From assembly GCF_000313135.1 (NCBI RefSeq), contig NW_004457611.1, positions 1-11,482 on the forward strand: a DNA stretch of 11,482 bases, written 5' to 3'. A program made the position numbers and the translations under genes. Source of the DNA: Acanthamoeba castellanii str. Neff (taxonomy: Eukaryota > Discosea > Longamoebia > Acanthamoebidae). Each line of letters starts with the position of its first letter. The stretch's first letter is position 1. Of the stretch, positions 7,324 through 11,482 are shown in pieces. The notes under the pieces were generated by a model. It had not been told where the DNA came from and made no database searches. It saw nothing but the letters and a program-made list of their open reading frames with translations.

Positions 7324-8247
7324 TCAGCCACTCTGGTACACGCACACACCGCACACGCACACGCTCACCATGGTGCCCGTCTCCAGTGCTTTGTAGCGGT
7401 ACGTGTAGAAGACGTAGACTGGTTCACCCGTCGTCAGGCTGTAGAACACCGCCTCGACCGCATGATACTCACTCTCGCCGTCGTCCATGCCGTGGGGGCT
7501 CGATCCTGGATAAGGCAACAATACGAATTAATATGTACTGATATATTAATTAATTGATATATACTGAAATGTTACCTGTAACGAGCTTTGATCGATCGGT
7601 AGAGGACGGTGGCGGCCAGCTCGCTGAGTGATGCGTGCGCGTGCGCGCTCGTGAGCTGCTGCGGGTCGTCCAGGAGCTCGGAAACGGACGCGCGCATCTG
7701 CTCAACGATGTCCCCGAATCCCTTCTCGTTCCTCTTCGTGGCGTCGTCGGCGATTGCGTCCTCCTCGGCGCCCTCCTCATCTGCAGCCCGCGGCTGTGTG
7801 GTGTCTGTACAGGCCACACATGCACGACGCACCGCACACACCGCACACACCGCACACGCGCATATTCGATCAGGACTGAGTTCAACTCTGTATGCCAGGC
7901 GGGCGTACTCTTCTTTTGCAGAATCCAGCGCTCCCTGGCGATCTGCATCCACCTGCAGCCCCCCAGAAGAGCATCGTTGTCGGCGCCACCGGCCTCGTCA
8001 TCAGCGTCATCCTCCTCCTCATCAGCTAATGGGGCCAATTCGAGGGAAGCAGCGGCCAGGTTTGCAGAAAGGCCGCGCGCCACAGGTCGTCGGCGATTGA
8101 GTCCTTGAGCACGTGGTCAGCGCCGCTGCTGTGGTCGTGGTCGTCGCAACGCTTGGCGCCGCGGATGAGGTCGCGCCACTGGCGACACACGAGCTGCGCC
8201 CGACCCAGCTCGGCCACGCTCAGCCACCGCAGGACGTGGCACACCAT
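7324..8247 (-). CDS. F-box domain protein with an unidentified C-terminal half
   Basis: Exons 7909-8247, 7576-7780, 7369-7498 and a possible nine-base last exon 7324-7332 (TGA) give about 227 residues. Residues 1-30 (CHVLRWLSVAELGRAQLVCRQWRDL) match the F-box core, and DDLWRAAFLQTWP (about 53-65) is the usual LW segment after it. F-box proteins are the substrate-choosing subunits of SCF (Skp1-cullin-F-box) ubiquitin ligases. An acidic stretch (LADEEEDDADDEAGG) follows, then a Trp-rich ARERWI segment, a helical region and EYHAVEAVFYSLTTGEPVYV, which I cannot place. One extra C is needed in the CCC at 8044-8046 to join F-box and acidic parts. Exon 3 stays in frame only with the GAG acceptor at 7499-7501; the better CAG at 7506-7508 would need one C removed. 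The start is uncertain: an 11-codon exon at 8286-8318 with a GTAC donor could precede the ATG at 8247. Confidence 0.68.
7811..7860. repeat. CACACCG repeat in F-box gene intron 1
   Basis: Units of CGCACACAC fill part of the intron 7781-7908. In the sense of the gene the tract reads GTGTGCG, the same orientation as most intron repeats here. Confidence 0.8.
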
Positions 8248-8369
8248 CTCGGAAAGTGCATGCGTGTGTATACATGTGGTAGTACGCGCGTCCCCTCACA
8301 AAAGAAGCAAACCGACATAGCAGCAGCAGAGCAGGCCGATACAAGATACCCAAACAGGGTGGATGGACC

Positions 8370-8377
8370 TATATATT
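8370..8377 (-). promoter_or_regulatory. TATA-like element upstream of the F-box gene
   Basis: On the minus strand the string AATATATAGG occurs here, about 125 bp upstream of the ATG at 8247 and about 52 bp upstream of the alternative ATG at 8318. The position favours a start site near 8340, which would include the alternative first exon. No other clear TATA string lies in this interval. Confidence 0.35.
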
Positions 8378-8451
8378 TGCGTTTGTGCGTTTACGTGCAT
8401 TAACGACATTGAAGAATGCTGCATTTTTTTCACTATCACTTATGATCTCAT

Positions 8452-8457
8452 TTTATT
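8452..8457 (-). terminator. Candidate polyadenylation signal (AATAAA) of the 156-residue protein gene
   Basis: AATAAA on the minus strand lies about 117 nt after the TAA at 8574-8576, in a less GC-rich stretch. It is the only AATAAA I found at a sensible distance downstream of a stop codon in the window. Confidence 0.45.
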
Positions 8458-8542
8458 GATTGAGGAGTGAGAGAGAATGAGGGGTACAAGAAAGCACCAT
8501 ATGAAGTGAATGGGACACGCTGTATTGGTATGCTACCCAGGT

Positions 8543-8553
8543 GGGGGGGGGGG
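8543..8553. repeat. G homopolymer (11 G) in the 3' flank of the 156-residue protein gene
   Basis: Eleven consecutive G lie just past the stop codon of the minus-strand gene, so the transcript would carry a C run in its 3' UTR. A length-unstable tract. Confidence 0.9.
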
Positions 8554-8573
8554 TAATACTGATACACGATTAC

Positions 8574-9134
8574 TTACAGAGACTTCTCCACGATAGCGGT
8601 GACGGTGGTTTGGTTGGAGTAGGGGTAGTCCGAGGAGATGTTGGCAGGCTGGATGCGCACCTCGATAGTCTTGCCCACATTGATGTAGTATTGTTCCCCC
8701 ACCTTGACGCCGTATTGTTGTTCCTTGACCTGCTCGGGGCTCATACCGATGATGATCTGCTTCTCCGTCACCGAGTCGTTGACGGCCTCAACGATGTCTT
8801 CGCCCCACTGGGCCAGCTCGTCGCCGATGCACTTGCAGTACCTCTCATAGATGTAGATGCCCAGCCCGAGACGGTGGGTTTGGATCTCGGCGGTGGCCGT
8901 CTGGATGGAGGGCCAGTCGACGGTGAGCTTCCAGTCAGCGCCCAGCTTGTCCTGGATCTGCTTCTGCAGAGAAGCAGATGAAGGAGGAGCAAGTGAGCAA
9001 AGAAGAGCGACACAGATATAGGGAAAAGAGTGCGTCAGATGTGTGGCAGGAACCTCAGCAGCAGCGTGGAAAGACTCCTTGTCCTTGAAGTTCTTCTTCT
9101 CGCCAAGCTTGAAACCAGTGTAGTCGAACGACAT
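8574..9134 (-). CDS. Hypothetical protein, 156 residues, family not recognised
   Basis: Two exons, 9054-9134 and 8574-8963 (TAA), give 156 residues. The donor is GTTCCT and the acceptor TCTGCAG, the phase is 0, and no correction is needed. The start (ATG at 9134) gives MSFDYTGFKLGEKK; the frame is open further upstream, but that part is Tyr/His/Thr-rich and looks like 5' UTR. Seen: no signal peptide or long hydrophobic helix, a charged N-terminal helix (KKNFKDKESFHAAAE), then WPSIQTATAEIQTHRLGLGI, a pair of close cysteines (YCKC, about residues 80-83), EDIVEAVNDSVTEKQI and a strand-rich Thr/Val end. The codons are GC-rich in the third position, as in the conserved genes around it, which supports a real, expressed gene. 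A soluble mixed alpha/beta protein is likely. I cannot assign a function. Confidence 0.7.
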   Translation of the reverse strand: MSFDYTGFKLGEKKNFKDKESFHAAAEVPATHLTHSFPYICVALLCSLAPPSSASLQKQIQDKLGADWKLTVDWPSIQTATAEIQTHRLGLGIYIYERYCKCIGDELAQWGEDIVEAVNDSVTEKQIIIGMSPEQVKEQQYGVKVGEQYYINVGKTIEVRIQPANISSDYPYSNQTTVTAIVEKSL

Positions 9135-9546
9135 GGTTGTTAATGGTGTGGTGTGGTGGTGGTAGAAGAAGTAGGTTGGCTGCGCGTCGAAAGAGACGCC
9201 AACACGGGCCAATGGTGAAGCATCGGCATCTGTGGAGTGAAAACCAAGGCTATGGTGAATCCCCCCTATACAGTGAAATGGTGGGTTGGGCCGGCCTCAT
9301 TCTCAAATCTTCCAACTCCACCCCAATTCCCTGCCCAACTTTTGGCCCAATTGAACGAGGTAGGTAATAATGATCTGAAGTTTTTGTCACATTCCTGTTT
9401 TTTCTGTTTTTGGAACAGCGTTGGGGTTTGCATCCAGAAACGGTGGGTGGAAGAAAAACAGGAGGAAAAGGGAAGTCAAGGAAAGGCGCTGGTGTCTTAA
9501 GCAGTTTACGTTTTATTATTTTTCACCTGAGGCAAACAGCCATGCG
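9135..9546. other. 5' flank of the 156-residue protein gene
   Basis: The first 80 bp are probably 5' UTR of the minus-strand gene. A minus-strand TGTATAGG near 9266-9273, about 135 bp from the ATG, is a possible but weak TATA-like element. GGCCGGCC (9289-9296) is an 8-bp palindrome. CpG becomes sparse from about 9380 and stops after 9545. No convincing gene is seen; the short plus-strand open frames have no recognisable content. Confidence 0.5.
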
Positions 9547-10976
9547 CCAGCATTACATACTACACATGGACATGAGCACCTGAACAGAATAAAACCTGCC
9601 TATACAATAGCAGCAAACAACCTACAATGAGCAGTACAGTTAGAGATGATGAGAGTGCAATGAGGAACCATTCCACCCCCCCATCCATATTCACACAGGG
9701 GGAGGAACAACCACAGAACTGCATATGGTCAGACCAACCATACTCAACCAATAGAGGTGCCAAATGAATGGGTGAGGTTGATACAATGACAACAACAACA
9801 ACAAGGAAATTGAGGAAGAGGTTGAGATCCACAGGCAGTGGACTGTCACTGTCCTCATCCTCACACAATACTTGCACAACAACAACAACATCAATCCCAT
9901 TGCAGTGTATGATGGCATCCTTCCATCAGGGACAAGTGAGTCAGTACAAAAGTGGCAGCAATGTTGTTGGAATGCCAGCATTGAATGTGACATCTTTGAT
10001 GATAGCCACAAGCATCATGACAAAATACAAGTGGCCATCAGACAATCACTCTACACATGCCTCATGTCCCTGACAAAGACTGAACAACAACAACAGCAAC
10101 AGCACATTTCTCAGTCCTATACCAAGGATGGAGCACAGATCCCCCACTCACCATGATCACCCCAAATGTGAGCAGGAGCAACCATCCTCATCACAAATGG
10201 TGACCATCAATGAGAGTCCCAGTAGGAAAAAGTACAAGTGGAGCCTATGGACAGGCCCCAACTGAACACACACACACACATGTACATATGTGACATCCCT
10301 GTATCCAAATGCTGCAAAAGGCAAAAAAGACAACTGAAAGTCCACAATCATAAAGTATGTGCTAAACAAAGAAAACAATCATTACAACAAATATGGGGTG
10401 ATGTAAAGAAAGTCTGATGAGCCAATCATTGTCACACCAGACTCTGCATTGTATTGTGGTGGTTGTTGTGTTGTGCATAAACATACACCTACATGAGAGT
10501 TTGTGTTACAAACATGTCACCAGAGAGGGACTGTGCAGAGAGAGGTTCAATGTCATGAGAGTTTGTGTTGGGTAAAACAACAACATTGAGTCCTTCCTCA
10601 CCCAGTTGAGTGATGTCCTTGTCATCTTCCTACCTACCCATGAGGGAAGCATGGGAAACAGCAATGATGGTGATAACTGAGAGGATTGAAGCCAATTTGC
10701 ATGACATTGAACTCATATCTAGTCCCTCTCTGCTGGTGACATATTTGTGTGCTCTCAGGCAAAGGCCAAAGCTGTGCAATGCATTGTCCCTGTGAGACCT
10801 GGTGATGGCAGAGTATCATACTGCCAGGGGCACCAATGAGGACTCCCTCTTTGCCATGGCACAATCCCTGCAGGGGCCACTGTGCTCAAGGTGATCTGTG
10901 TGATTGTTGTTTTTGATATATTTTAATTCTTAAAATAGTGTTAACTATTATAAAAATAAATAGAAAATGAAGCTGG
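9547..10976. other. CpG-free block, probable decayed insertion
   Basis: I read no CG dinucleotide in about 1,430 bp, while the neighbouring exons carry many per line. TG and CA are abundant, including CAACAACAA runs near 9787-9802, 9875-9890 and 10084-10100, an AC run near 10266-10281 and a 16-bp direct repeat, CATGAGAGTTTGTGTT, at 10492-10507 and 10554-10569. Open frames are short (at most about 105 codons, on both strands) and none shows a family I can name. The longest plausible relics are plus 9872-10156, with a Gln run, and plus 10610-10795. Loss of CpG to TG/CA is what long-term cytosine methylation and deamination produce in silenced DNA. That cause is inference; the absence of CG is seen directly. 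Confidence 0.75.
10949..10956 (+). promoter_or_regulatory. TATA-box candidate for the S53-like peptidase gene
   Basis: TATAAAAA lies in an AT-rich pocket (10915-10968) immediately before CpG returns. With a usual distance of about 30 bp the transcript would start near 10980, after the in-frame ATG at 10967 and before the ATGs at 11090 and 11129. Confidence 0.5.
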
Positions 10977-11128
10977 CGGAGTACCCCCACGCGTGGATGT
11001 GCTTGCTCCATTTTGCAAACAACTTTTCTGGCTACGCTTCGCCGTTTCGGAGTTTGGAGGCAATAAAAAAAAGAGCGAAAAGAAATAAAATGACTATTGC
11101 GGTCTTTTATTACACCCTAGGCGCCAAG

Positions 11129-11482
11129 ATGAGCACCACGTCGTTGGCTCTGGCGCTGTTCCTCTTCGTTGCCTGCACTGGCACGCTCACCGGCAGTGCA
11201 GCTGCGTCCATCAAGTTCCCCTACGCGTCCGTGGATGGGCCTGCCCGGTACGCCGGGTGGGTGCCCACCTACACCGCAGCTGCCGCTCAGTCCGACCTCC
11301 ACCGCGTGACCCTCTACCTCACCCCCAGCAACCCCGGCCTCCTCGACGTACCCCACTCCCCATCTCTTCTCTTGACAAAAAGATTTGCAGAATTAATCTG
11401 AAACGCTTTTTAATTTTTCATTTCATTTCAATTAATTGATTTTACGTCTACTTCCTAAAATGTGTGCAGGACATGTTTTGGG
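11129..11482 (+). CDS. Sedolisin-like (S53) serine peptidase, N-terminal part, cut by the window end
   Basis: Exon 1 is 11129-11347 and exon 2 starts at 11470 after GTGTGCAG and runs off the window; the phase is 0. The donor is GTACCC. Residues 1 to about 24 (STTSLALALFLFVACTG, then SAAAS) form a clear signal peptide. Then come ARYAGWVPTYTAAAAQSDLH and RVTLYLTPSNPGLLD, followed across the intron by DMFW. A GWV segment, then L-x-x-V/L-T-L-x-L-x-x-x-N, then L-x-x-x-(F/V)W or similar is the start of the pro-kumamolisin activation domain found before S53 peptidases such as tripeptidyl-peptidase 1. The product is probably secreted or lysosomal and acid-activated. The catalytic Glu, Asp and Ser are outside the window, so activity cannot be judged. 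The frame is open back to ATG 10967; ATG 11090 is an alternative start, but 11129 places the signal peptide at the N terminus. Confidence 0.68.

Noticed and set aside
8768..9013. Second minus-strand open frame overlapping the 156-residue gene
   Set aside because: It is an Arg/Ser-rich shadow in another frame of a GC-rich exon.
9547..10976. Coding gene or recognisable transposase in the CpG-free block
   Set aside because: Frames are short and broken on both strands, and no DDE, reverse transcriptase or helicase motif could be made out; I report the block by composition only.
1..11482. tRNA, rRNA or other structured RNA genes
   Set aside because: No TTC-arm, cloverleaf or rRNA-like segment was seen on either strand by eye; a covariance-model scan would be needed to exclude small RNAs.

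Overview
The window looks like nuclear DNA of an amoebozoan, most probably an Acanthamoeba species. Coding DNA is GC-rich and CpG-rich, genes are cut by many short introns (36 to about 180 nt), 13 of 24 inferred splice donors read GTAC, and the introns are stuffed with GT/AC simple repeats of the GTGTGTC type. Gene spacing is tight. The organism call is inference from style, not from a marker gene.

Layout, left to right. (1) 3-975, plus: the end of a SIMPL/DUF541-domain protein, four exons, with one apparent single-base deletion. (2) 1024-1760, minus: a short-chain dehydrogenase (SDR) relic with frameshifts, an in-frame TAG, a 54-bp tandem duplication and no recognisable catalytic-Ser segment. 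(3) 2028-3719, minus: an eight-exon ZIP-family metal transporter, ZupT-like, with both HNxPEG metal-site motifs. (4) 3720-4511: intergenic, including a CpG-poor stretch. (5) 4512-7274, plus: a ten-exon protein with an ATG17-like autophagy scaffold domain. (6) 7324-8247, minus: an F-box protein whose C-terminal half I do not recognise. (7) 8574-9134, minus: a two-exon 156-residue protein of unknown family. (8) 9547-10976: about 1.43 kb in which I read no CG dinucleotide, probably a decayed, once-methylated insertion. (9) 11129-11482, plus: signal peptide and propeptide start of a sedolisin-like (S53) peptidase, cut by the window end.

The genes do not form a pathway or operon; this is an ordinary eukaryotic neighbourhood. 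Two convergent pairs (975/1024 and 7274/7324) leave only 48 and 49 bp between stop codons. Several otherwise good exons need a one-base correction in a homopolymer to stay open, so some breaks may be assembly error rather than biology.

The strongest unexplained signals are the CpG-free block, a pair of perfectly complementary simple repeats in two introns that bracket the ZIP metal-site exons, a 22-bp perfect palindrome between the SDR relic and the ZIP gene, and the duplicated and broken SDR copy. I see no CRISPR array, tRNA, rRNA or intact mobile element.
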